Origin: an uncultured Coriobacteriaceae bacterium
GTDB taxonomy: Bacteria > Actinomycetota > Coriobacteriia > Coriobacteriales > Atopobiaceae
Length of the DNA: 8,717 nt
NCBI GenBank assembly: GCA_947367165.1
Contig: CANBCO010000009.1
Coordinates: 1 to 8,717, forward strand
Direction of reading: 5' to 3'
The position numbers were made by a program, and so were the translations under genes. This document shows, in pieces, positions 1-7,031 of this stretch (its first letter is position 1; every line of letters starts with the position of its first letter). The notes under the pieces are model-generated. The model was given only the letters and a program-made list of their open reading frames with translations, made no database searches and was not told where the DNA came from.

Positions 1-2
1 TT

Positions 3-260
3 TTTGCACTTGTGCTTGTTATTTCTGTGGTGTTTTTGTTCATAAGATCGGTAAAACTTTTGTGGGGACTTGCGTCGGCTGATGAGGATCAAAATTTGCT
101 CTTAAGAAAGCATATGAAAAAATGGCTTGTCGTTGCAGCACTGCTTTGTTTTATTTCTCTTATTGCTTTTGCAGATACCGGCCGGCTTCCGCTTGTGTTA
201 ACTGTTTGTGGACTTGATTTTTTTGCCTGTCTTTTGCTGCTTGATGTGGCCGGAACGTAA
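3..260 (+). CDS. C-terminal part of an unidentified integral membrane protein (5' end outside window)
   Basis: The frame is open from the left edge to a TAA at 258-260, giving 85 visible residues. A GTG at 12 could be read as a start, but the hydrophobic segment already continues to its left with Phe-Ala-Leu and no ribosome binding site can be seen, so this is more likely the tail of a longer protein. Three hydrophobic stretches are visible: roughly the first 24 residues (a segment ending in SVKLLWGLA), a middle one around WLVVAALLCFISLIAF, and a last one around LPLVLTVCGLDFFACLLLL. A short charged loop (ADEDQN, then RKHMKK) separates the first two. I recognise no family. It ends 54 bases before the acyltransferase gene on the same strand, so co-transcription is plausible. 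I am confident it is a membrane protein but cannot give a function. Confidence 0.55.
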   Translation, partial: FALVLVISVVFLFIRSVKLLWGLASADEDQNLLLRKHMKKWLVVAALLCFISLIAFADTGRLPLVLTVCGLDFFACLLLLDVAGT

Positions 261-314
261 ACATGAAATAGTGAAGACGGAGTTTTTAAAAAAACAACCA
301 GAAAACGCGAAGTT

Positions 315-2405
315 ATGGCAGAAAACCAAAACGGATTTAAACCAGGACTTGCCAGGCGCGCGAGAAGAACAGATTATGGTTCTACATACAAGCCACATCT
401 CAACAGACCTCCTCGTAACGCCTTTGTAAAAAGCACCCGAGAAGATCAAGATAGCATCGCGCTTGCTGATGCACGTCTGGGCGTTCCGTATATGCCTGCG
501 CTTGACGGCTTGCGAGCTCTTGCGGTACTTGCCGTAGTGCTTTACCACTTTAACCTTTCGTTTGCAAAAGGCGGCCTTATTGGAGTAACGGTATTTTTTG
601 TGATTTCTGGCTACCTTATTGCGCGCTTGCTTCGCTCGGAGTTTGCAACAAGTCATACGATTAGTTTTCGCAAGTTCTACGTGAGGCGCATACGACGCAT
701 CATTCCCTTGGCGGTAACTGTTATTGTGGTAGTAGCGGCACTTTGCACCGTATTTAGTCAACCGCTTCTTTCTAAAATGCGTCCCGAGGTAATTCCGTCG
801 CTTTTGTTTTACAATAACTGGGCACAGATTGCTCGTGGCGATTCTTACTTTGCTTCTATTGGCCTGCCTTCCCCTATTTCACATTTTTGGTCGCTTTCTA
901 TAGAAGAGCAGTTTTATCTGGTAGCGCCATTTTTGCTTTTACTTGCATTTAAGATGCGACTTAAGCGGCATTTTATTGCCGGTATTCTGCTCACGCTTGC
1001 AGGCATCTCTGCGATAACGATGGCTCTTTTGTACTCCCCAGATATAGATCCCTCGCGCGTCTATTATGGAACCGATACTCGTGCGTTTGGCCTTCTTATT
1101 GGAATGGCACTCGCATTTATTTCACCCGAGAAAATCAGAGCGCATTTCTCGAACGCCCAATTGCGGCTGGGGTCGTTAGTGGCACTTGGCGTACTCTTGC
1201 TTTATGTGCTTTTTATTCCAGGCGATGCGCCCTACCTGTATTGGGGCGGCTTTTTTGTTGCCTCTCTTGTGAGCGGGGTAGCCATTTTGGGTCTTACCGT
1301 TCCGAAGGCAGGGTTACTTACAGGGGTTCTTTCTTCGGCACCGCTTGTGTGGGTGGGCCTTAGATCATACGGAATCTATCTTTGGCACTATCCCATTGCG
1401 CTTTTGTTAAGTGATCCAAACGGAACTGTGCAGTATAGCTTTGGTGCCATTGTGGCTGCATGCGTGCTTACTGTTGTGGCTGCAGAGCTTTCGTATCGTC
1501 TTATAGAAAAACCAGTTAAGAAGGCCGCTTTTTGGAAGCGCTTAATGGGTGGGCGTGTGGAGGGGCATTCCCAAAAGAATTCGCTTTCTCAAAACGCACA
1601 TCAAACGCACATGACGCTGGGGCTTTTTAGAAAAACACAACCGGTACGCTTTGCTACATTTGTAGTTTTGGCAGGATGCTTTTTGGTGGGTTTCTCGGGT
1701 CTTTTATTTGCGCCAGAGGCGTCGTTTTTGTCGGATGAAGGAGAAAAGCTTATCAACGGCGAGATTGACCCCTCCACGTTGGTTGCAAGCGTGCCTCCTC
1801 GTTCGGCTGATGATACCGAGAATACCTATTTAGCACATGACCCCAGAACTGATGAGCAGAAAGAGTTTGACGAAAAGCTCGTAAATACGCCTGTTGCAGA
1901 CGGTGCGTATCCTGTGACATGGCTAGGCGACTCAATATCGCTTAGAATTGTCCCCTATTTTCAGCGGGAGTTTCCCACATCTTATATTGATGCAAAGAAG
2001 AATCGCCGCGTTAAAGACGGGTTGGATATTATAGAGCGACTAAAAAGCGAGGAGAAGCTTGGAAACATTGTGGTGTTTGCGCTTGGTAACAACAGTTTGT
2101 ATGACGACGCAATGGTTGATACGATTGTGGAAACCATTGGTGAAGACCGAGCTATTTGGCTTCCAACGCTTAGGTATCGTGGTTTAGACACCGAATCTAC
2201 TAACGAAGCAGTGAGACGTGCGGCGGCGCGCTATCCCAACGTGCGCGTGATTGACTGGAACGCAATAAGCGCAGATAATCCTTGGGTTTTTGATGGTGAT
2301 GGTGCCCATCTTACCGAGAAGGGCGCCGCGTTTTATTTTGATCATTTTTTGGATGGTATTAATTGTGAGCTTCCCGCTGCTCAGGAAGAAAGCGAAAGCG
2401 AGTAA
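315..2405 (+). CDS. oatA: OatA-like membrane O-acyltransferase (acyltransferase 3 domain + C-terminal SGNH domain)
   Basis: The product of 696 residues has the two-part OatA architecture: a multi-pass acyltransferase 3 domain moves an acetyl (or acyl) group across the membrane, and an extracytoplasmic SGNH domain places it on a glycan, in OatA the C6 hydroxyl of peptidoglycan MurNAc. Visible acyltransferase motifs are LDGLRALAVLAVVLYH (63-78, with His78), SHFWSLSIEEQFYL (189-202), YGIYLWHYP (352-360) and YRLIEKP (394-400). A further membrane span lies at about 445-465. The SGNH domain (about 530-685) shows GDS (Ser540), GNN (591-593) and DGAH (Asp662, His665), matching the order of blocks in OatA. 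Residues 1-58 form an arginine-rich, probably cytoplasmic extension. ATG 315 is the first possible start after an in-frame TGA at 264-266; its ribosome binding site is weak, and Met60 (492) is the only serious alternative. The domain assignment is secure. The substrate (peptidoglycan or another surface glycan) is inferred. Confidence 0.88.
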   Translation: MAENQNGFKPGLARRARRTDYGSTYKPHLNRPPRNAFVKSTREDQDSIALADARLGVPYMPALDGLRALAVLAVVLYHFNLSFAKGGLIGVTVFFVISGYLIARLLRSEFATSHTISFRKFYVRRIRRIIPLAVTVIVVVAALCTVFSQPLLSKMRPEVIPSLLFYNNWAQIARGDSYFASIGLPSPISHFWSLSIEEQFYLVAPFLLLLAFKMRLKRHFIAGILLTLAGISAITMALLYSPDIDPSRVYYGTDTRAFGLLIGMALAFISPEKIRAHFSNAQLRLGSLVALGVLLLYVLFIPGDAPYLYWGGFFVASLVSGVAILGLTVPKAGLLTGVLSSAPLVWVGLRSYGIYLWHYPIALLLSDPNGTVQYSFGAIVAACVLTVVAAELSYRLIEKPVKKAAFWKRLMGGRVEGHSQKNSLSQNAHQTHMTLGLFRKTQPVRFATFVVLAGCFLVGFSGLLFAPEASFLSDEGEKLINGEIDPSTLVASVPPRSADDTENTYLAHDPRTDEQKEFDEKLVNTPVADGAYPVTWLGDSISLRIVPYFQREFPTSYIDAKKNRRVKDGLDIIERLKSEEKLGNIVVFALGNNSLYDDAMVDTIVETIGEDRAIWLPTLRYRGLDTESTNEAVRRAAARYPNVRVIDWNAISADNPWVFDGDGAHLTEKGAAFYFDHFLDGINCELPAAQEESESE

Positions 2406-2485
2406 AGCTGCTTTTGTCGTATCGTCACGCGCTTTGAGACGAAACTTGCTCCCGCAATCTGGGTATACATACCAAAAGCGAAACG

Positions 2486-2491
2486 AAGGAG
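2486..2491 (+). promoter_or_regulatory. Ribosome binding site fixing the start of the small repeat protein
   Basis: A consensus AAGGAG lies five bases before ATG 2497. It selects this start over in-frame codons further upstream (the frame is open from 2290), which would overlap the acyltransferase gene and have no comparable site. Confidence 0.8.
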
Positions 2492-2496
2492 TAGCC

Positions 2497-2820
2497 ATGA
2501 GTGATGACTATAAAGTTCCAGGAAATAAAAAGGTGACCCCGCCTACAAACGAGGACATGTATGATACGGCGGCAGATGCGGTTACAGATTGGACGAGTAA
2601 AGTTAATCCAACACCTCACGCTACAGACAGCATGCCATATAAAGATGACCCAACTAAAAAACCCCACAAGTATGATAACGACGGCGTTACTCCGCCCACA
2701 AACAAGGATATGTATGTAACCGCTGCAGATGAAGTAACGGATATGCCAGAGATTGCGCTCGATGATTCCAGGGTACAAGCAGAAAACCAAGAAAAAGAAG
2801 ACGAGCAATTCCAACCATAA
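2497..2820 (+). CDS. Small acidic hydrophilic protein with an internal duplication, function unknown
   Basis: The product has 107 residues, begins MSDDYKVPGNKK and ends EDEQFQP before a TAA at 2818-2820. I do not recognise a family. It is rich in Asp, Glu, Lys, Pro and Thr and has no cysteine, signal peptide or membrane segment, so it is probably cytoplasmic and largely disordered. Its main feature is a duplicated 19-residue unit: VTPPTNEDMYDTAADAVTD (13-31) and VTPPTNKDMYVTAADEVTD (64-82), joined by a Lys/Pro/Asp-rich linker. The consensus ribosome binding site and the conserved repeat despite many synonymous differences argue that it is a real, selected gene. It lies 91 bases after the acyltransferase gene, with no terminator or convincing promoter between, so it may be the last gene of that transcript. 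A surface or envelope role would be a guess from its neighbours. Confidence 0.72.
   Translation: MSDDYKVPGNKKVTPPTNEDMYDTAADAVTDWTSKVNPTPHATDSMPYKDDPTKKPHKYDNDGVTPPTNKDMYVTAADEVTDMPEIALDDSRVQAENQEKEDEQFQP
2533..2742 (+). repeat. Two-copy 57-bp coding repeat inside the small acidic gene
   Basis: The units are 2533-2589 and 2686-2742, in the same frame, encoding the VTPPTN-(E/K)-DMY-(D/V)-TAAD-(A/E)-VTD repeat. The peptides differ at only three positions, while the DNA differs at many third positions (for example gtgaccccgcct against gttactccgccc). This points to an old duplication held by selection on the peptide rather than a recent slippage event. Confidence 0.85.
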
Positions 2821-2875
2821 TTGAAAGTTGCACTATTAATTGCAAACGGCTAAGTAAGGTGGAGGGGTCGTTTTG

Positions 2876-2887
2876 TCATGCGCATGA
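2876..2887. promoter_or_regulatory. Perfect 12-bp palindrome TCATGCGCATGA, possible operator
   Basis: A perfect dyad in the 192-bp gap between the small acidic gene and the glycosyltransferase gene, 54 bases upstream of the -35 hexamer proposed below. It has no T-tract and no loop, so it is not a terminator. A dimeric regulator could bind it, but there is no independent evidence that one does. Confidence 0.3.
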
Positions 2888-2941
2888 TGCAGGGCTCGAC
2901 TCTAAATACCTGAAAACTACCTAAAAAAAGTGCTTGCTCCT

Positions 2942-2970
2942 TTGGAAGCGTCTCTTTAAGTTGCTACAAT
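2942..2970 (+). promoter_or_regulatory. Sigma70-type promoter for the glycosyltransferase gene
   Basis: TTGGAA (2942-2947) and TACAAT (2965-2970) are separated by exactly 17 bases; each hexamer differs from the TTGACA/TATAAT consensus in one or two places. Transcription would start near 2977, leaving a leader of about 36 bases before ATG 3013. This is the clearest promoter in the window and implies the glycosyltransferase is transcribed separately from the genes to its left. Confidence 0.7.
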
Positions 2971-3012
2971 AAAAACCGAGCAACTAACCGTAGAACACAA
3001 AGGATGTAACGC

Positions 3013-4560
3013 ATGGCACCTGCCTTGCTTGAGCGAACAAAAGCCTTTTTAAAGGCCAATGTGGCCCTGGTGGCAATCGTTGCGTGTGGGACTACAGCAC
3101 TCGGCGTGTTGTGCTGTCACGAAAATCTTTGGTTTGACGAAGCGTACTCTGTAGGAATTTGTCAGCATAGCTTTGCAGAAATCTGGCAAATTGGAAGCAA
3201 AGACGTGCATCCCATTCTTTACTACTGGATTCTTCATATTGCCTATCTTATTTGCGGAGTCAACATTATCGTTTTTAGGCTCATTTCTGCAGCAGCTGTG
3301 ATTGCAATGGCAATCGCAGGATATGTGCTTATCAAAAAAGATTTTGGCAAGCAAGCTGCTCTAGCATTTGCCGTGCTTACTTTTGCCATTCCGTGGTCGT
3401 TTTATAATGGAACCCAAATTAGAATGTATGCGCTTGTCTGCTTTACCGTTTTTCTTAGTGCCTATTATGGATGGCGCATCATACAACGTCGCCGAGAAAC
3501 CATACCTCGTGCTACTTGGATAATCCTTACCTGCACCACTATTTGTTCTGCCTACCTTCACTACTACGGGCTTTTGGCTGCGTTTCTCGTCCAGCTAACT
3601 GTGCTTATTTCGCTGGCACGAAAATCCGCGCACCGCATACAAAATCTTCGTACCTGGACAATTTGTGCCCTTCTAGCCATAGCACTTTACCTGCCATGGC
3701 TCAGCACGGCAATGGCGCAAGAAGGTCAGGTTTCAATTGGATTTTGGATTACGTTTTACTGGCCGTATGACGTTTTACAAGCCCTTGCCTTTCCGTTTGA
3801 TGCGCCTTATACCATCTCGGCCTTTGTGCGAGACAGCATCAGCTTTGTACCTACGTACTGGGGACCCTTTATTACCTTGTTGCTGCCATGGTGCGTCATT
3901 TTGATTGCCGCGGGGTTTCTCGGATACGCTTTATGTAAAAAGAAAGAGCATTTTCCTGCTCGTTATTTTTTACTCATTTACTTTGGTACACTTGTCCTAT
4001 CGTTATTGGTGTCTGCCGTCATAGGTCAACTCATCTTTTATTACCGGTATTTTTCTGTGGTGCTTGCCTGTCTCATGCTGTCATTTGCTATTTTGTACGC
4101 CCTTTTGCCTCAAAAATCGCTCAAAGTTCTTCTTGTACTTGCCCTTGCATGGATGACGGCAACCTCAGTTCCTGCGTTATATCAGTATTCGTTTAATCCG
4201 CAAAACCAAGAAGCGGTAAAAGGCTACGAGCAATTTTGTGCTACGTATGGGGATAGTGACACGCTTGTTTTTGCAGACTCGTGGAATCCTGCTGCAATTT
4301 TGGCCGAGCAAAACAAAGGCCCCGCCATTCACTTTGTTGACCTTGATAAAACCCCAGCGTATTATGCATTTTCTCCCCGCTTTGTGGCCGACCAAGATAC
4401 GCTAGCACTTGCAAAATCACAGCAAAAGCTCATTTTTATTGGAAATCCCCAAAACGCGTTGGCCTTTGCAGAAAAGATTGGTGCTCACATTACCCAACAA
4501 AAAAGCTACTACCACCCTTATTCAGCATTTGACATTACCTACTCACTGCTAGAACGTTAA
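3013..4560 (+). CDS. GT-C fold membrane glycosyltransferase (PMT/ArnT-like, GT39-type)
   Basis: The product of 515 residues resembles polyprenyl-phosphate-sugar dependent glycosyltransferases of the PMT_2/ArnT type, which use a lipid-linked sugar on the outer face of the membrane. Diagnostic motifs are LWFDEAYS in the first external loop (Asp42-Glu43, the usual catalytic or metal-binding acidic pair), KDVHPILYYWILH (63-75, the family's D-x-H-P-P-L-Y-Y region), QIRMYAL (135-141) and YLHYYGLL (181-188). About ten membrane segments run to about residue 390, with a YYRYF element near 343-347; a soluble domain of about 125 residues follows. ATG 3013 is preceded by AAAGGA at 2999-3004 with eight bases between, under its own promoter. 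The gene converges with malQ. The length fits the family. The donor sugar and acceptor cannot be told from sequence; a cell-wall glycan or surface protein is likely given the OatA-like neighbour. Confidence 0.82.
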   Translation: MAPALLERTKAFLKANVALVAIVACGTTALGVLCCHENLWFDEAYSVGICQHSFAEIWQIGSKDVHPILYYWILHIAYLICGVNIIVFRLISAAAVIAMAIAGYVLIKKDFGKQAALAFAVLTFAIPWSFYNGTQIRMYALVCFTVFLSAYYGWRIIQRRRETIPRATWIILTCTTICSAYLHYYGLLAAFLVQLTVLISLARKSAHRIQNLRTWTICALLAIALYLPWLSTAMAQEGQVSIGFWITFYWPYDVLQALAFPFDAPYTISAFVRDSISFVPTYWGPFITLLLPWCVILIAAGFLGYALCKKKEHFPARYFLLIYFGTLVLSLLVSAVIGQLIFYYRYFSVVLACLMLSFAILYALLPQKSLKVLLVLALAWMTATSVPALYQYSFNPQNQEAVKGYEQFCATYGDSDTLVFADSWNPAAILAEQNKGPAIHFVDLDKTPAYYAFSPRFVADQDTLALAKSQQKLIFIGNPQNALAFAEKIGAHITQQKSYYHPYSAFDITYSLLER

Positions 4561-4644
4561 TTCACGTAGTAGCTTTACCGCTTAAAAGCTCTGCAAGGGC
4601 ACCGCCGAGAAACCCACCCAAGCGCTCTTGTAAGCAAATTCCAG
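4561..4644. other. Convergent intergenic gap, no clear terminator
   Basis: These 84 bases separate the ends of the glycosyltransferase gene and malQ. They contain one CCGAGAA copy (4605-4611) and a weak six-base inverted repeat, AGCTTT/AAAGCT (4571-4576 and 4585-4590), with no T-tract after it. Minus-strand reading from the malQ stop gives a gene-like peptide ending GGFLGGALAELLSGKATT before a TGA at 4564-4562, without a good start. Confidence 0.5.
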
Positions 4645-6156
4645 CTATCTTTCGCTTTCTGTGAAACGCCCAAATAGCGTTGTCATGCCGGCGATCTTCT
4701 CGGCAAGCTCATGAGAAAGCTGCTCGCGTTCTACGCGCCAGTTCCAGTTAATACCTACTGTAGCTGGCGTATTCATGCGTGCATCTGCCCCAAGACCAAG
4801 CCAATCTTGCATAGGAACTACCGATAAACACGCAGAAGAGCGCATTATGAGTGCGATAAGAAGTGTGTTTAGGTCGGCATCTTCTGTGTTGGTGTCGCAA
4901 AGATACGCGCGAACCATCTCGTGCTCTTCTGGTGTAATGTTTTCAAGCCATTGTTGCAGCGTCTCGTTGTCATGTGTGCCGGTATAAGCAATGCAATTAA
5001 CAGGGTAGTTGTGTGGAAGATAGTCGCTCGCATCGCCACTATTTCTTGTGTCAAAGCCAAATTCTAAGATGCGCATATTTGGAAAACCGGTATCTTTTAC
5101 AAGCTGACGCACGGCATCGGTTACGTAGCCCAGGTCTTCTACAATTATTTCTCGCTCACCTAATGCTTGTGATAGAGCCAAGAAAAGCTCCATGCCAGGA
5201 CCTTGTTCCCAATGCCCTAACGTAGCATCTCTCGTGCCGCTGTCAATGACGTAGTAAGACTCAAAGCCTCTAAAGTGATCGATGCGCACAATATCAAAAA
5301 GGTCAAAGCTTGCAGCCATACGATTAATCCACCACGCAAAACCTGTTTGCTTGTGAACTGGCCAGTCATACAACGGGTTTCCCCAAATTTGCCCCGTTGG
5401 ACTAAAAGCATCAGGTGGGCATCCTGCGATACTTGCCAAAGAGCCGTCGGCTTCGGTTTGAAAAAGCTCGGGGTTTGCCCAAAGGTCTGCACTGTCATTA
5501 CTTACATATATAGGAATATCGCCTACAAAACGAATGCCACGCTCGTTTGCATAGCTTTTGAGCTCGCGCCACTGCTGAAAAAAGACAAACTGCAAATATT
5601 CATAGAAGGTAATATCATCTTCCAGTTCTTGGCATTTTTCCAAAACCGCATCGCTGCCAAACTCTTTTAGCTCTTCAGGCCATGTGTGCAGTTTGGCACC
5701 GCCAAGCGAATCTTTAATAGCCATGAACTGCGCATAGGGCTCAACCCAGTTAGCACCGTTTACAAATGCAGCAAAGGCAGGCGATTCGCATACTTCACTA
5801 TTTGCCAGATAAACTTTGTGCAAAAGGTTTATTCTATGCTCTCTTAATTTGTCGTAATCAACATGCGCGGGATCCTCTCCTTCGCACGCTCTACACTCTT
5901 CTTCGCTCAATACCCCTGCTTTTACAAACTCGGAAAGCGAGATAAAAAGCGGATTTCCCGCAAAGGCAGAGTAGCATTTATACGGGCTTGCGCTTTTTCC
6001 GGTATGCCCCAAAGGCAAAATTTGCCAAAGCTCTTGCTTGGCTTTTACCAGCCAATCTACAAACTTATATGCCTCTTCGTCAAAGCAGCCGATTCCATAC
6101 TTGCTTGGCAAGCTCGAAATGGCGCACAATATTGCCGACGAACGTGTAATAGCCAT
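4645..6156 (-). CDS. malQ: 4-alpha-glucanotransferase (amylomaltase) MalQ
   Basis: The product of 503 residues is a full-length GH77 enzyme, cytoplasmic, which transfers glucosyl or maltodextrin units between alpha-1,4-glucans and releases glucose from maltose. Family signatures are present throughout: an N-terminal SSLPSKYGIG, the SPYKCYSAFAGNP segment (57-69), GDIPIYVSNDSADLWANPELF (212-232), GCPPDAFSPTGQIWGNPLYDW (245-265), RIDHFRGF with the nucleophile Asp293, VEDLG with the acid/base Glu340, and YTGTHDNET with Asp396. All three catalytic carboxylates are in place. The start at 6156 has AAGGAG at 6168-6163 on the minus strand with six bases between. Only 17 bases separate it from the upstream phosphatase-like gene, so the two are in one operon. 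With a maltose-type PTS upstream, its job here is probably to consume intracellular maltose. No break or odd residue is seen. Confidence 0.96.
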   Translation of the reverse strand: MAITRSSAILCAISSLPSKYGIGCFDEEAYKFVDWLVKAKQELWQILPLGHTGKSASPYKCYSAFAGNPLFISLSEFVKAGVLSEEECRACEGEDPAHVDYDKLREHRINLLHKVYLANSEVCESPAFAAFVNGANWVEPYAQFMAIKDSLGGAKLHTWPEELKEFGSDAVLEKCQELEDDITFYEYLQFVFFQQWRELKSYANERGIRFVGDIPIYVSNDSADLWANPELFQTEADGSLASIAGCPPDAFSPTGQIWGNPLYDWPVHKQTGFAWWINRMAASFDLFDIVRIDHFRGFESYYVIDSGTRDATLGHWEQGPGMELFLALSQALGEREIIVEDLGYVTDAVRQLVKDTGFPNMRILEFGFDTRNSGDASDYLPHNYPVNCIAYTGTHDNETLQQWLENITPEEHEMVRAYLCDTNTEDADLNTLLIALIMRSSACLSVVPMQDWLGLGADARMNTPATVGINWNWRVEREQLSHELAEKIAGMTTLFGRFTESER

Positions 6157-6162
6157 AGTTCA

Positions 6163-6168
6163 CTCCTT
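6163..6168 (-). promoter_or_regulatory. Ribosome binding site of malQ
   Basis: AAGGAG read on the minus strand, six bases before ATG 6156, inside the 17-base gap after the stop codon of the upstream gene. It confirms the malQ start and shows independent translation within the operon. Confidence 0.85.
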
Positions 6169-6173
6169 AGGGT

Positions 6174-7013
6174 TTATATATCAATATCTACTAACAGTGC
6201 GTAATGGTCCGAAACACACTTCTCGATTCTACCATCTAAACACACCCGAGAAGACCGCACAGTAACTGGCCGAGAAGAAAACACATAATCTATCCGTCTC
6301 CCCTCTGCCACATATTCCCCACTTCGTTTACCTTCATCCCAGCCATCAATGTTTGCAGGGGCCGTGATGACGCCATCAGTTTGTTTGGCAGCTTCATGTG
6401 TATCTAGCCAGCCTGCAGCACGAATTAAGTCATAGCCTTCACCTTTTTTGGTTGCATCTATATTAAAGTCTCCCAAGAATACAAGAGTATCGTCTGGGTA
6501 GCGTCTCTCAAGTGCTTGTGCGCGTGCAAATTGAGGTGCAAAAGGCTCAATTTCATCATCCCACCAGCCAAATTGCACGGAGAAAAAACGCACGCTTGGT
6601 ACGCTTTCAAGGCTTGCACCCACAGCCTTTCTGGTGCGCCATTGGTTTGGATCTGCAGAGGCACTTAGCTGGTAAACTTCTGGATTTGTAAGAGGCAGTG
6701 CGCTCATGAGCGCAACTCCTTCTTCAAGCGTGCCCCAGGTTTTTTTAAAGCCAGCCCATGCCCAATAAACGGGATAGCCAGCTCTTTCTAAAAGCGTTCC
6801 GAGTTCTGCCGCAAAGTTTCCTTCTTTAAGCGGCATGTCAAGTGAGATGCCGCAAGGAGGAGGGGCACAAAGAGGAGCCTTTTCTGCCTGATTTACTTCT
6901 TGCAAGGCGATAATGGTGGGTTTCTCGGAAACGATAAAATCAACAAGAGTGGTACGCGCAGAAGGCGTATCGGTATCGAGCAGGCTGTGGGCGTTTAATG
7001 TTAAAACTTTCAC
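6174..7013 (-). CDS. mapP: EEP-superfamily phosphatase, probable maltose 6'-phosphate phosphatase (MapP-like)
   Basis: The start is set at GTG 7013, not TTG 7025: GGAG (7023-7020) lies six bases before it, and the product then begins MKVLTLNAHS, as family members do (279 residues). It belongs to the endonuclease/exonuclease/phosphatase fold. Visible are Asn7 (LTLNAHS), Glu39 (LQEVNQ), EEGVALMS (97-104), DPNQWRTRKAV (121-131), GWWDDEIEPF (149-158), Asp182 and Asn184 (LGDFNID), Asp242 (RRIDYVF) and Ser268-Asp269-His270 (SDHYAL). It lies between a maltose-type PTS permease and malQ, 18 bases after the first and 17 before the second. In Enterococcus and Lactobacillus a member of this superfamily, MapP, is encoded next to the PTS MalT and dephosphorylates maltose 6'-phosphate; the same role is inferred here. 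Oddity: residue 147 is Gln (SVQFGWW) where the superfamily normally has a catalytic His, so activity may be altered. A general metal-dependent hydrolase is the alternative. Confidence 0.75.
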   Translation of the reverse strand: MKVLTLNAHSLLDTDTPSARTTLVDFIVSEKPTIIALQEVNQAEKAPLCAPPPCGISLDMPLKEGNFAAELGTLLERAGYPVYWAWAGFKKTWGTLEEGVALMSALPLTNPEVYQLSASADPNQWRTRKAVGASLESVPSVRFFSVQFGWWDDEIEPFAPQFARAQALERRYPDDTLVFLGDFNIDATKKGEGYDLIRAAGWLDTHEAAKQTDGVITAPANIDGWDEGKRSGEYVAEGRRIDYVFSSRPVTVRSSRVCLDGRIEKCVSDHYALLVDIDI

Positions 7014-7019
7014 AGCCTG

Positions 7020-7023
7020 CTCC
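7020..7023 (-). promoter_or_regulatory. Ribosome binding site deciding the GTG start of the MapP-like gene
   Basis: Minus-strand GGAG, six bases before GTG 7013. It overlaps the upstream TTG at 7025, which itself has no Shine-Dalgarno sequence in front of it. This moves the start four codons downstream of the longest reading. Confidence 0.7.
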
Positions 7024-7031
7024 AAAAAGTA

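Noticed and set aside
241..269. TTGATG-17-TGAAAT as a promoter for the acyltransferase gene
   Set aside because: Each hexamer matches consensus at only four of six bases, and the site overlaps the end of the preceding gene; this is no better than chance.
198..761. Minus-strand frame of 187 codons
   Set aside because: It overlaps the conserved acyltransferase domain in antisense, is unusually rich in Lys, Arg, Cys and Tyr, and has no ribosome binding site or motif.
2464..2469. TATACA as a -10 box for the small acidic gene
   Set aside because: No acceptable -35 lies 16-18 bases upstream; the nearest TTG-containing hexamers give spacers of 13 or 24.
2923..2950. Minus-strand hairpin followed by a T-run as a terminator
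   Set aside because: The stem is five pairs with a bulge and is six bases away from the T-run, and no minus-strand gene ends there. The same bases include the -35 element of the plus-strand promoter.
4571..4590. Inverted repeat AGCTTT/AAAGCT as a terminator for the convergent genes
   Set aside because: A six-base AT-rich stem with an eight-base loop and no following T-tract on either strand does not make a convincing terminator.
5275..5670. Plus-strand frame of 131 codons inside malQ
   Set aside because: It is antisense to the catalytic core of malQ, which is fully conserved in its own frame.
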